This document shows positions 7,089-15,026 of a stretch of 21,339 nucleotides of DNA, piece by piece; within the stretch, counting starts at the first letter, position 1; every line of letters begins with the position of its first letter. The stretch covers positions 6,386 through 27,724 of the forward strand of contig JALRIN010000035.1 in the NCBI GenBank assembly GCA_023255415.1, in the 5' to 3' direction. The position numbers were made by a program, and so were the translations under genes. The stretch is from Cypionkella sp. GTDB taxonomy: Bacteria > Pseudomonadota > Alphaproteobacteria > Rhodobacterales > Rhodobacteraceae. Below the pieces are notes generated by a model. It worked only from the letters and a program-made list of their open reading frames with translations, did not search any database and was not told the DNA's origin.

Positions 7089-7358
7089 ACGATATTTTTG
7101 AATTGAGGTCACGCGTAACGCTTTTTCGCCATGTTTTTCGACCGCCTCGCGCCAAAGCTTGAATTCTTCTTCAGACAAAGCATAGCGCGACAACGCCTCT
7201 GCTTCGGTCAGAATGCCGTAAATCACCGCTTTAACCACAATGGCCTTGCGGCTGGCGACCCAACGCCGGGTGGTGGGCGAGGGCAAATCGGCACGGCTTA
7301 GAATGCTGCCATCGGGCAAGGTGACCTGACGCAGACCGTCGACTTTTTTCAAAAACAT
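7080..7358 (-). CDS. sciP: SciP-type CtrA inhibitory protein (DUF1153)
   Basis: The 92-aa protein matches the DUF1153 family, whose Caulobacter member SciP binds CtrA and restrains transcription of CtrA-dependent promoters. Family features visible are LPDGSILSRADLPSPTTRRWV, the basic stretch ASRKAIVVKAV, and the helix-turn-helix-like region LTEAEALSRYALSEEEFKLW, ending SIQKYRQL. The start MFLKK (ATG 7356-7358) is preferred: GGAA lies 8 nt upstream and longer starts have no better signal or family support. The gene lies directly upstream of ctrA on the same strand (97-bp gap) and is divergent from mnmA. This proximity to its likely target supports the assignment. The name is by family recognition and neighbourhood; the function in this organism is inferred. 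Confidence 0.87.
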   Translation of the reverse strand: MFLKKVDGLRQVTLPDGSILSRADLPSPTTRRWVASRKAIVVKAVIYGILTEAEALSRYALSEEEFKLWREAVEKHGEKALRVTSIQKYRQL

Positions 7359-7424
7359 GGGCGGTTCCTTTTTCATACCTTTGGAAGATGTCGGAACGCG
7401 CTTAATCAAGGGTAAAGCGAGGGG

Positions 7425-7452
7425 TTGAGAGTGTCGCGCATTTTCCTATATT
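7425..7452 (+). promoter_or_regulatory. Sigma-70-type promoter of mnmA
   Basis: TTGAGA at 7425-7430 and TATATT at 7447-7452 are separated by 16 bp. Transcription would begin around 7459-7461. This makes the ATG at 7461 nearly leaderless and favours the ATG at 7491 as the mnmA start. Confidence 0.5.
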
Positions 7453-7490
7453 AGTTCACAATGCGATCCCGCAGTTCCCCGGATACAGAT

Positions 7491-8624
7491 ATGCTTGACC
7501 AGCCCTTGAATTCACTTGGCTTTGCCAAGGCTCCTGCTGACACCCGTGTGGTGGTGGCGATGTCCGGCGGGGTTGATTCCTCGGTCGTGGCGGCGCAATT
7601 GGCGGAAGAGGGCTATGACGTTGTCGGCGTCACTCTGCAGCTTTATGACCATGGTGCTGCGCTGGCCAAAAAGGGCGCCTGCTGTGCTGGGCGCGATATT
7701 CACGACGCAGCCCGAGTGGCCGAAACCATGGGCTTTCCGCACTATGTGCTTGATTATGAGAACACTTTCCGCGAAGCCGTCATCGAGGAATTTGCCGATG
7801 CTTATCTTGCCGGCGCAACACCCGTGCCCTGCATTCGCTGCAACGAGCGGGTGAAGTTCAAGGATCTTTTAGCCACGGCCAAGGATTTGAACGCCGATTG
7901 CATGGCCACTGGGCATTATATTCAGCGCAAAATGGGCAGCGGGCCCGAGTTGCACATGGCCAGCGACGCCAATCGCGACCAAAGCTACTTTCTGTTTTCC
8001 ACAACGGCAGAGCAACTGTCCTATTTGCGCTTTCCCTTAGGCCATCTCGCCTCTAAGGCCGAGACGCGGGCGCTTGCAGCAAAATACGGGCTGTCGGTGG
8101 CCGATAAGCCCGACAGTCAAGACATCTGTTTTGTGCCCAATGGCAATTATGCAGCCGTGATCGAAAAGCTGCGGCCAGGGTCGGCTGAACCGGGTGATAT
8201 CATTGATATGGCAGGAAATATTCTGGGCCAGCACCGCGGCGTCATCCATTATACCATTGGTCAGCGTAAGGGTTTGGGCATTGGCGGCTTGGGCGATCCT
8301 TTGTATGTGGTGCGCCTTGATCCCGATCAGCGCCATGTCATCGTCGGCCCGCGCGAGGCGCTTTCGACCCGCACAATTCCGCTGCGCGAGATCAATTGGC
8401 TGGGCGACGAGCCCTTTACCTCGCGCACAGAATGGCATCTGAGCGTCAAGGTCCGCTCGACCCGCCCGCCACGGCCAGCGGTGATTAGGCCGCTTTCGGC
8501 AACCGAAGCCACGGTCGAGTTGTTAGACCCCGAAGATGGCGTATCGGCGGGCCAAGCTTGCGTGTTTTACGCAGCCGAAGGCAGCCGCGTTTTTGGCGGC
8601 GGCTGGATCTGGAAGGGGCGCTGA
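7491..8624 (+). CDS. mnmA: tRNA-specific 2-thiouridylase MnmA
   Basis: MnmA adenylates and thiolates U34 of tRNA-Lys, -Glu and -Gln in the cytosol. The 377-aa protein has the PP-loop motif SGGVDS at residues 25-30. The first catalytic cysteine (C117) is in CIRCNERVKF and the second (C213) in DSQDICFVP. ATGHY and the tRNA-binding insert DQSYFL are also present, and the C-terminal beta domain contains HYTIGQRKGLGIG. The start at 7491 (MLDQPLNSLGFA) is preferred over an in-frame ATG at 7461 because of the promoter position. Neither has a strong Shine-Dalgarno; GGA lies about 7 nt before 7491. The gene is convergent with lpxB (13-bp gap). Confidence 0.95.
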   Translation: MLDQPLNSLGFAKAPADTRVVVAMSGGVDSSVVAAQLAEEGYDVVGVTLQLYDHGAALAKKGACCAGRDIHDAARVAETMGFPHYVLDYENTFREAVIEEFADAYLAGATPVPCIRCNERVKFKDLLATAKDLNADCMATGHYIQRKMGSGPELHMASDANRDQSYFLFSTTAEQLSYLRFPLGHLASKAETRALAAKYGLSVADKPDSQDICFVPNGNYAAVIEKLRPGSAEPGDIIDMAGNILGQHRGVIHYTIGQRKGLGIGGLGDPLYVVRLDPDQRHVIVGPREALSTRTIPLREINWLGDEPFTSRTEWHLSVKVRSTRPPRPAVIRPLSATEATVELLDPEDGVSAGQACVFYAAEGSRVFGGGWIWKGR

Positions 8625-8634
8625 GGCGCTTTTT
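8613..8634 (+). terminator. Possible intrinsic terminator of mnmA
   Basis: GCGC-TGAG-GCGC (8618-8629) forms a 4-bp GC stem around the stop codon. G-U and A-U pairs may extend it, and five T residues follow (8630-8634). The stem is short, so the call is tentative. Confidence 0.3.
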
Positions 8635-8637
8635 CGG

Positions 8638-9768
8638 TCAGATTTTCAGAAAATCCAACACAGATTGTGCCGCCCGCAGGCCGGGCGCTGCGCCGTCTTG
8701 GCCCAGCCGCTGCATCGTCAGCGCCATCGCCGACTGCTGATCCCCCGCCCCCTGCAACAGCGCCAAAACCGCAGGGGCAATCAGATCAGCGCGGCAATTG
8801 GGGCCGATAAATTCGGGCACCACGCGGGTTTCCGACACCAGATTGACCAGTGTGACCGTATCAATCAAAGCCGCGCGCCGCATCAGCCACAAGGTCAAAG
8901 GGTGCATATCATAGGCGATCACCATCGGGCAGCCATTGGCCGCAAGCTCCAATGAAACCGTGCCCGAGGCGGCAATTGCCACATCTGCCGCTGCAAAGGC
9001 TGCGCGTTTCAGCACGGGGTCTTGGATGATCTGCGGCACAATCGGCCAGTCGCGCGACAGATCCGTCACCAGATCGGCCACGCCGCGCACTGTTGGCAAA
9101 GCCACCCGCGCCGCGGGATAAATCGCCTTTATCTGCGCCAGAACCGCGCCGATGACAGGGGCAAGCCGCGTAACCTCACCACGCCGCGATCCGGGCAGCG
9201 CCAAGATCAAAGGTCCCTCGCCCACCAGAAGCGCGCGTTCTTCGGGCGTGGCCAAGGTTTCGGCCACCACCGGATGGCCGACAAAATCGCAACTCATCCC
9301 CGCCGCCCGCATCAAGGGCGGCTCGAAGGGCAAAAGCGCCAGCACATGATCGATCACCCGCGCCATCTTGCCCGCGCGTTTGGGCCGCCATGCCCAGACC
9401 GAGGGCGCAACATAATGCACCGTCGGCAGATCAGGTCGCTGCGCTTTGACGCGCTTGGCCACGCGCAGGCAGAAATCAGGGCTATCGATGCTGATCATCA
9501 CGCTTGGGCTTGCGGCCAGCGCCGCCTCGGCGGTCTGGGCAATGCGGCGTTTCAGCTGGCGGTATTTTGGCAGCACCTCGGCGATGCCCATCACCGAAAG
9601 CTCTTCCATCGCAAACAGGCTATGAAGACCCTGCGCCTGCATCAAGGCGCCGCCGACACCGCTGAACACCACATCGGGACGCAGCGCCCGCAGGCCCGCC
9701 ATCAGCGCCGCGCCCAAACGGTCGCCCGAAGGTTCGCCCGCGATCAAAAAGACCCTTAGCGCGCCCAT
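8638..9768 (-). CDS. lpxB: Lipid-A-disaccharide synthase LpxB
   Basis: LpxB condenses UDP-2,3-diacylglucosamine with lipid X to form the lipid A disaccharide at the inner face of the cytoplasmic membrane (GT19 family). The 376-aa protein begins MGALRVFLIAGEPSGDRLGA, the typical N-terminus carrying the AGEPSGD motif. Further marks are SIDSPDFCLRVAK, HYVAPSVWAWRPKRAGKM, LPFEPP, LALPGSRRGEV, and the nucleotide-sugar-binding segment ASGTVSLELA followed by PMVIAYDMHPL. Length is close to the usual 380. The start codon lies inside the end of lpxI (13-nt overlap), so translational coupling is likely; no strong Shine-Dalgarno was seen. It is the last gene of the lipid A block and converges on mnmA. 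Confidence 0.96.
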   Translation of the reverse strand: MGALRVFLIAGEPSGDRLGAALMAGLRALRPDVVFSGVGGALMQAQGLHSLFAMEELSVMGIAEVLPKYRQLKRRIAQTAEAALAASPSVMISIDSPDFCLRVAKRVKAQRPDLPTVHYVAPSVWAWRPKRAGKMARVIDHVLALLPFEPPLMRAAGMSCDFVGHPVVAETLATPEERALLVGEGPLILALPGSRRGEVTRLAPVIGAVLAQIKAIYPAARVALPTVRGVADLVTDLSRDWPIVPQIIQDPVLKRAAFAAADVAIAASGTVSLELAANGCPMVIAYDMHPLTLWLMRRAALIDTVTLVNLVSETRVVPEFIGPNCRADLIAPAVLALLQGAGDQQSAMALTMQRLGQDGAAPGLRAAQSVLDFLKI

Positions 9769-10550
9769 AGCAGCAGGCCGTGCTGAACTGCGCGCGCCTG
9801 CATTTCGGGCAGATCAAGGCAGATCACCGAACCCGCCTGAAAGCACAGCCCCGAAAGACCTGCGGCGGCCACCGCTTCAACCGTCGCAGGGCCAAGCGTG
9901 GGCAGATCGATCCGACGGTCTTGCGCGGGCTTGGCGGCCTTGTAAAACAGACCGCCTTTTGGCCGCAATGCCTGCGGCAGGCCCGCCACGCTGGCCAACA
10001 TCGCATCGGTGCCACCCAGCGTCTCGACGCCCAAGCACAGGCCCTGCGCCACCACCGCGCCTTGGCCGACATCCACAGCCCCCAAGGCCGCGACGATGCT
10101 TGCAGCGCGCGCAGCATCGGCCTCGTCTTGCGCAGAGATTTGCCCCGCCAGCACCGCAGCGCTTGGCAAAAGATCGGGGGCTATGGTTTCAACCCCGACC
10201 ACGGCAAAACCGAAATCCTCAAAGATCGCAATCACTTCGCGAAGGGTGGCGTCATCGCCTGACGCCATCGCCGCCATCAGTCGCGGCACCATCTGTGCGG
10301 TTTGTGGATCAAACAGCGCGGGGTCCAGACGCGGGCGCTGCACGCCACCTGCAAAGATCACCTCTGTCACACCCATCTCTTCCAGCTTGCGCAAAAACAG
10401 CGCCAGCCTTTCGACTCGAAACACCAGATCCACCGCCAGCCCTTCGGGCGCAAAGCCGTCAAGCGCACAAATCACCGGAGCTTGCGGCAGCGCCGCCACC
10501 AAGGCCGCCGGCAAAGCGCCACGCCCCGCGATGATGGCAAGCCGGCTCAT
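9756..10550 (-). CDS. lpxI: UDP-2,3-diacylglucosamine pyrophosphatase LpxI
   Basis: LpxI hydrolyses UDP-2,3-diacylglucosamine to lipid X plus UMP. It replaces the unrelated LpxH in most alphaproteobacteria (DUF1009 family). The 264-aa protein starts MSRLAIIAGRGALPAALVAA and shows the N-terminal-domain motifs EVIFAGGVQRP and SGDDATLREVI. The C-terminal catalytic domain contains VGQGAVVAQGLCLGVETLGGTDAML, GGLFYKAAKPAQDRRIDLPTLG and PEMQARA. It sits between lpxA (ATGA overlap) and lpxB (13-nt overlap), exactly where the enzyme for the intermediate step is expected. Confidence 0.94.
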   Translation of the reverse strand: MSRLAIIAGRGALPAALVAALPQAPVICALDGFAPEGLAVDLVFRVERLALFLRKLEEMGVTEVIFAGGVQRPRLDPALFDPQTAQMVPRLMAAMASGDDATLREVIAIFEDFGFAVVGVETIAPDLLPSAAVLAGQISAQDEADAARAASIVAALGAVDVGQGAVVAQGLCLGVETLGGTDAMLASVAGLPQALRPKGGLFYKAAKPAQDRRIDLPTLGPATVEAVAAAGLSGLCFQAGSVICLDLPEMQARAVQHGLLLWAR

Positions 10551-11344
10551 TTCGGCGTCAGAAACGAACGGTCCGAGGACGAAAGCACAAAATCCGTCAT
10601 CTCGCGTACAAAATCGCTCTCGGTTTCTTCGGCCAATTTACGGGCGCGGTCCAGAAAGGACCCCTCGCCCTGCGCCAACATCTGAAAGGCCGCGCGCATC
10701 GCAGTGATGTCGCGCCGATCAACCCCACGGCGCTTCAACCCCACAAGGTTCAGCCCGTCCAACACCCCGCGCGGGCCCTGCACCAGACCAAAGGGCAGCA
10801 CATCATTGGTCACCATCGTCACCGCCCCAATAATCGCGCCGCGCCCAATACGGACAAATTGGTGAATTCCAGACAGCCCGCCGATAATGACATCATCACC
10901 AATCTGGCAATGCCCGGCAATCGCGACCTGATTGGCCAAGATCACCCGATCCCCCAAAATCGCATCATGGCCGACATGCGCGCCGGTCATCAGCAGGCAA
11001 TCATCGCCGACCCTTGTGATCCCGCCACCGCCCGCTGTGCCGGTGTTCAACGTCGCGCCTTCGCGAATGCGGCAACGCGCCCCCACGATCAGCCGCGTGC
11101 GCTCGCCTGCAAATTTCAGATCCTGCGGCACTTCGCCGACACAGGCAAAAGGAAAGATCACCGTGCCCGCGCCAATATCCGTCCAGCCGGTGACCACAAC
11201 ATGCGATTTCACCTCGACCCCCTCGGCCAAGGTGACTTCGGGGCCGATCAGGGCAAAAGCGCCAATTTGGCAGCCAGCACCGATCACAGCACCTGCTTCG
11301 ATCACCGCAGAAGGATGAATCCGCGCCTGCGCCGAAATGCTCAT
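10547..11344 (-). CDS. lpxA: UDP-N-acetylglucosamine O-acyltransferase LpxA
   Basis: LpxA transfers a 3-hydroxyacyl chain from ACP to UDP-GlcNAc, the first step of lipid A synthesis. The 265-aa protein is a left-handed parallel beta-helix: hexapeptide repeats with I/V-G-x periodicity run from HPSAVIEAGAVIGAGCQIG to about residue 190. The catalytic region MTGAHVGHD puts the active-site histidine at about residue 126, and GGLSGIHQFVRIGRGAIIG is typical of LpxA. The helical C-terminal domain follows RRDITAMRAAFQ. The start ATG lies 2 nt after the fabZ stop, and the end overlaps lpxI by 4 nt. LpxD is excluded by length and by the lack of its N-terminal uridine-binding domain. Confidence 0.96.
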   Translation of the reverse strand: MSISAQARIHPSAVIEAGAVIGAGCQIGAFALIGPEVTLAEGVEVKSHVVVTGWTDIGAGTVIFPFACVGEVPQDLKFAGERTRLIVGARCRIREGATLNTGTAGGGGITRVGDDCLLMTGAHVGHDAILGDRVILANQVAIAGHCQIGDDVIIGGLSGIHQFVRIGRGAIIGAVTMVTNDVLPFGLVQGPRGVLDGLNLVGLKRRGVDRRDITAMRAAFQMLAQGEGSFLDRARKLAEETESDFVREMTDFVLSSSDRSFLTPK

Positions 11345-11346
11345 GA

Positions 11347-11814
11347 TCAGGCTTTCGGCATTTCGAACATGGCGGTGAATTCGGCTTCGCAGGCCAATTC
11401 GCCATCAACCATCGCGCGGCCAGCAAATTTCCAAACCCGCCCACCGCCGCGCAAGACCGAAACATGCAATTCCATCACATCCCCCGGTACGACTTTGCGG
11501 CGGAACTTTACGCCATCGACACCCATAAAAAACACATTAGCGTGCTTATCAACCAGATCCAACGACAGCCCAACCAAAACGCCCGAGGCCTGCGCCATCG
11601 CCTCGATGATCATCACGCCGGGAAACACCGGCATTCCGGGGAAATGGCCCTGAAACTGCGGCTCGTTAAAGGTGACATTCTTTATTCCAACGCAGGATTT
11701 ATTGATGTGAATATCGCGCACCTTATCCACCAACAAAAACGGATAGCGGTGCGGGATGATCCGTTGGATCAGCGCAAGATCGGCCACGAGCGGCGTTGAA
11801 AGCGTGTCAGTCAT
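11347..11814 (-). CDS. fabZ: 3-hydroxyacyl-ACP dehydratase FabZ
   Basis: FabZ dehydrates 3-hydroxyacyl-ACP in type II fatty acid synthesis and competes with LpxA for that substrate. The 155-aa hot-dog-fold protein shows IIPHRYPFLLVD, the catalytic histidine H57 in QFQGHFPG, and the catalytic glutamate E71 in VMIIEAMAQASG. VFFMGVDGVKFRRKVVPGD follows. The start ATG (11812-11814) has GGAG about 7 nt upstream. The gene is followed by lpxA after 2 nt, the common fabZ-lpxA arrangement. An 83-bp gap to skp contains a small hairpin and a CtrA-like sequence; the expected lpxD is not there. Confidence 0.97.
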   Translation of the reverse strand: MTDTLSTPLVADLALIQRIIPHRYPFLLVDKVRDIHINKSCVGIKNVTFNEPQFQGHFPGMPVFPGVMIIEAMAQASGVLVGLSLDLVDKHANVFFMGVDGVKFRRKVVPGDVMELHVSVLRGGGRVWKFAGRAMVDGELACEAEFTAMFEMPKA

Positions 11815-11847
11815 AGGGTCTCCGGTCGATATGGCTTTGGGTCCAAG

Positions 11848-11863
11848 GTTAAAGCCTAGCTAA
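11848..11863 (-). promoter_or_regulatory. CtrA-like sequence upstream of fabZ
   Basis: On the minus strand TTAG-CTAGGCT-TTAAC has one mismatch to TTAA-N7-TTAAC. It lies about 35-50 bp before the fabZ start. It may be chance; listed because the genome encodes CtrA. Confidence 0.2.
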
Positions 11864-11883
11864 CGAAAAGTTACGGCCAAAAC

Positions 11884-11899
11884 AAGCCGCTGACGGCTT
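11884..11899 (-). terminator. Weak hairpin after skp
   Basis: On the minus strand AAGCCG-TCAG-CGGCTT forms a perfect 6-bp stem that begins within the skp stop codon and is followed by GTTTT. The U-tract is short, so this could be a partial terminator or attenuator between bamA-skp and fabZ-lpx. Confidence 0.35.
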
Positions 11900-12455
11900 A
11901 GGGGCTAGGCTTGGCTTCGGGGCCTTTGCCAAGCTGGCTGTCGATGCGTTCGATCACGCCTTGGGTGATGTCAATCGAGCCAAGCGAGACGATGATGCTC
12001 GCCTTATCCAGCACCGCAACAGCGCCGCGTTCGACCATGTAATCGCCAATGATCGGACCGATGGCGCGGAAAAACGTCTGCCGCCGGTCATCACGCACCC
12101 GCGCAAGGTCGCGCGACTTTGCGTCTTGGGCCTTGCGCAGACTGTTTGCTTTTTCGTCAAAAGCTTCGGCCAGGGGACGAAAGGCCTCGGGTTGCATCTT
12201 GGCGCGTTGATCGGTCAGCGCGCGCTCCTCGGCCTCTAGGGCGGCGTCAATCTTTCGATTCTCGGCCAGCAATGCGGCAGCCTCGGTGTCAAACTGCGCC
12301 TGCACCGCCTTGCCGTAAAGCGTGCCGGTGAACAGCTGCTCTTGATCGAGCGTCACAAGTGCAGTTGGCGGCAGCGCAGGGGTCTGCGCCAAAACCGCAA
12401 AGGGCTGCGCCATCAAAGCCAAAGCCAGCGCCGTGCAAGCCCCGACCCTGCGCAT
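11898..12455 (-). CDS. skp: OmpH/Skp-family periplasmic chaperone
   Basis: Skp/OmpH proteins are periplasmic holdases that escort unfolded outer-membrane proteins to BamA. The 185-aa product has a signal peptide (MRRVGACTALALALMAQPFA..., likely cleaved after VLA at about residue 23). A short beta strand, ALVTLDQEQLF, matches the family's V-D-E-ef pattern. A long charged coiled-coil region (about 55-130, rich in E, R, K, A, Q) follows, and then the C-terminal strand AVAVLDKASIIVSLGSIDIT. Sequence conservation in this family is low, so the call rests on architecture and on position. The start codon shares one base with the bamA stop (TGATG), indicating coupling. Confidence 0.88.
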   Translation of the reverse strand: MRRVGACTALALALMAQPFAVLAQTPALPPTALVTLDQEQLFTGTLYGKAVQAQFDTEAAALLAENRKIDAALEAEERALTDQRAKMQPEAFRPLAEAFDEKANSLRKAQDAKSRDLARVRDDRRQTFFRAIGPIIGDYMVERGAVAVLDKASIIVSLGSIDITQGVIERIDSQLGKGPEAKPSP

Positions 12456-14782
12456 CAGAACGACGTCTGAATGGTCAGATCGAAAGTCTGCTCTTTGTCA
12501 TAGCTTTCTTGCTTGATCGCCTTGGTAAAGTTAAACCGCAGCGGACCAACTGGGGTATCCCAAAGCAGCGATGCACCAACAACCGAGCGCAGATGCGCAG
12601 AATCGGTGCCCGCTGCCGCGCTATTGCCCGAATTCCAGACCGAGCCCATATCAAAGAAAGCCCCACCCTTCATGCCGTATTCTTCTGGCAGACCCAGCGG
12701 AAAGTCCGCCTCAAGCCGCATGACAGCAAAAGTATTGCCCCCCAAGGCATCTTGATTGGTCGAGGTCAAATCCCTTGGGCCAAAGCCATTGCCTTCAAAG
12801 CCCCGGATTTTGCCACCGCCAAAAAACCGATCCGTCACCCGGGTCGCGGTGCCGCCATAGGTGTTCAGCAACCCGCCCTCAAAGATCGCACGCACCGCGA
12901 CCTCTTCCTGAAAGATCTTGGTTTCGGCCACAGCCAAAGCATTGGTTTCAACGTATTTCACATCACCGCCAAGCCCAATCAGATCTTGACCAAAGCGCAG
13001 CAGCAAAAAGCTGGTCGGGCTAATTCCGCTAAGCCGGCTGTCAAAGCTGAAGGTATAGCCCAAACCGCTGCCAAGCTTGCCACCCTCTTCCGAGATCAGC
13101 GCGGTTGAACCTGCATCAACATTGCTGATGGTGTCCTGAAACAGCTTGTAGCGCAGCTCGAGCCGCGAGCGCTCTGCCACCGGAAACTCGAGCGCAGGAC
13201 TGAACGAGATTTTCTGCGTGTCGTAATAGGCGTTGTCGTTGTTTGTGGTGTTATAGCCTGCGTTCAGCTTGAATTTCAGATCCCGGCCAAACAGCGCAGG
13301 TTCTACAAACGCAATGCTGGAATCGATCGTGCTGGTGCCGCTCGAGATATTCAGCGCCAAACCCTGACCACGGCCCAAGAAATTGCTTTCCGAAAAGCCA
13401 AAGTTCAGACCGACCCCGGCAGAAGTGCCATAGCTTACGCCAAAGCTGATCGACCCTGTTGGCTTTTCCACCACGTCAACATTGACGATCACCTGATCGG
13501 CGTTGCTGCCGGGCTTGGTGTCAACAGAGGCATCCTCGAAAAAGCCCAGGTTGCGAATACGCTCGGCGGCCTGTTTGATTTCGCGCGGGTTAAAACTGTC
13601 GCCTTCAACCGAGCGGAACTGCCGCCGCACCACTTGATCAAGCGTTGTGGTGTTGCCTTCAATGTCAATGCGTTCCACAAAAACCTTGTCGGCACGCTTG
13701 ATGACATATTCGACATCCAGGGTCTGGTCGCGGTCATTGCGGGTCAGCCGCGGTTCACTACGCACAAAATTCAGCCCCTTGCGCACGGCAAGGTTTTCCA
13801 TCCGGGTGATATTGTTGTCGATCAGGGTCGGCGAATAGACTGCCCCCGTCCTGCCCCGCTGCACAGCTGCGAAATCGGCCGCCTCTACGCCTTCGATCGC
13901 CGAAACCGTGCTGATTTTGCCAAGGCTAAAGGGTTTGCCCTCGCGCACGGTATAGGTCACAAAAGTCGCGTCCCGCTCGCGCGAAAGCTGGCCCTGTGCA
14001 TCCAGAACCTGTGCATCGATATAACCGCGTGACAGATAAAAATCGCGCAGCTTTTGCTTGTCAGCTTCCAGACGCTCGGGCACGAAGGTGTCAGCCTTGA
14101 TCAACTGGCGCAAGAAACCCGCCTGTTTGGTCTGCAAAACCTGCCGCAAGCGGCGATCACTAAAGGCGCGATTGCCAACAATGGCAATCTTTTCATTCTC
14201 GACCACTTTGCCTTCGGTGATGTTGAAGACCAGATCAACGCGGTTGTCAGACCGGCGAATGATTTGCGGATCAACAGAGGCCGCCAGTCGGCCCTGAATG
14301 CGGTAGGCTTCCGCAATCGAGGCGGCATCCGTTTCGGCTTGCGCGGGAGAATAGACCAAACGTTCTTTTGATTTGATGATCTCGGACAGCTTATCGTCCT
14401 TGATCCGCTTGTTGCCCTGAAAATCAACCACGTTGATCATCGGATATTCGCTGACCTTGATCACCAGCGTGTTGCCGCTTGGCAGCAATTCAACGGTTTC
14501 AAACAAACCAGAGGCGACAATGCGCTGATAGGCGTCATTCAAATCGCCCGCAGAGATACTCGCGCCGCGATTGATTCCCGCATAAGACAGAATGGTTGCG
14601 GCATCGACATAGGCGTTGCCTTGGATTTTCACCGCGCCAAAACTATAGCTTTGAGCCACGGCTTGCGTCAAAAATGGCGCGGAAACCATTGCAGATGATA
14701 GCAAAATCGCCACCAAAGCAGGGCGCAGACCTCTGCGGGTCTTGGCACTGCTAGATTTCCGCGCGCCTGACAATGCCAGCAT
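12455..14782 (-). CDS. bamA: Outer membrane protein assembly factor BamA
   Basis: BamA is the Omp85 core of the BAM complex that inserts beta-barrel proteins into the outer membrane. The 775-aa product has a long signal peptide with a basic n-region and hydrophobic core PALVAILLSSAMVSAPF, likely cleaved after AVA at about residue 43. Tandem POTRA domains fill about 45-430; the first begins SFGAVKIQGNAYVD and later ones include ISTVSAIEGVEAADF and VFVERIDIEGNTTT. The C-terminal 16-stranded barrel contains the conserved RFFGGGKIRGFEGNGFGPRD (RGF motif) and ends in a terminal phenylalanine (IQTSF). The start ATG (14780-14782) has AGGGG about 7 nt upstream. It follows rseP after a 244-bp gap and overlaps skp by 1 nt. 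Confidence 0.97.
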   Translation of the reverse strand: MLALSGARKSSSAKTRRGLRPALVAILLSSAMVSAPFLTQAVAQSYSFGAVKIQGNAYVDAATILSYAGINRGASISAGDLNDAYQRIVASGLFETVELLPSGNTLVIKVSEYPMINVVDFQGNKRIKDDKLSEIIKSKERLVYSPAQAETDAASIAEAYRIQGRLAASVDPQIIRRSDNRVDLVFNITEGKVVENEKIAIVGNRAFSDRRLRQVLQTKQAGFLRQLIKADTFVPERLEADKQKLRDFYLSRGYIDAQVLDAQGQLSRERDATFVTYTVREGKPFSLGKISTVSAIEGVEAADFAAVQRGRTGAVYSPTLIDNNITRMENLAVRKGLNFVRSEPRLTRNDRDQTLDVEYVIKRADKVFVERIDIEGNTTTLDQVVRRQFRSVEGDSFNPREIKQAAERIRNLGFFEDASVDTKPGSNADQVIVNVDVVEKPTGSISFGVSYGTSAGVGLNFGFSESNFLGRGQGLALNISSGTSTIDSSIAFVEPALFGRDLKFKLNAGYNTTNNDNAYYDTQKISFSPALEFPVAERSRLELRYKLFQDTISNVDAGSTALISEEGGKLGSGLGYTFSFDSRLSGISPTSFLLLRFGQDLIGLGGDVKYVETNALAVAETKIFQEEVAVRAIFEGGLLNTYGGTATRVTDRFFGGGKIRGFEGNGFGPRDLTSTNQDALGGNTFAVMRLEADFPLGLPEEYGMKGGAFFDMGSVWNSGNSAAAGTDSAHLRSVVGASLLWDTPVGPLRFNFTKAIKQESYDKEQTFDLTIQTSF

Positions 14783-15026
14783 GATGAGCCCCTGTTGATA
14801 CTATATCCTGTGTCTCTGAGTAACCGCAGACGCAAGCAATGTCAAAAGGCCGACCAAACCTTTGGCGATTTTCCAGCTCCGTCTTCCCGCGCGCGCACCG
14901 CTTGGGCAGCCAGCAGGTCCGGTCAAAGAAAATCGAGACCAAAAGGCCAAGCAAAACCGGCTGATCTGTGGCCCGGGCGCAAAAATACAGCCCTAAGCGG
15001 AGCGACACTCTGCTGCGCCGACCGCC
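14783..15026. other. 244-bp gap between rseP and bamA
   Basis: The gap holds the candidate bamA promoter near its bamA-proximal end. A minus-strand open frame of 85 codons (14751-15008) crosses it and runs into bamA. It has no ribosome-binding signal or family resemblance that I recognise, and it is not called. No convincing terminator was found after rseP. Confidence 0.5.
14817..14845 (-). promoter_or_regulatory. Possible promoter of the bamA-skp-fabZ-lpx unit
   Basis: On the minus strand a perfect TTGACA (14840-14845) is followed after 17 bp by TACTCA (14817-14822). The -35 is excellent and the -10 poor, a common situation in GC-rich alphaproteobacteria. The spacing to the bamA start allows a leader of about 25-30 nt. 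Confidence 0.4.

Noticed and set aside
14751..15008. 85-codon minus-strand frame spanning the rseP-bamA gap
   Set aside because: No ribosome-binding signal, overlaps the bamA start and its likely promoter, and the sequence resembles no family I know.
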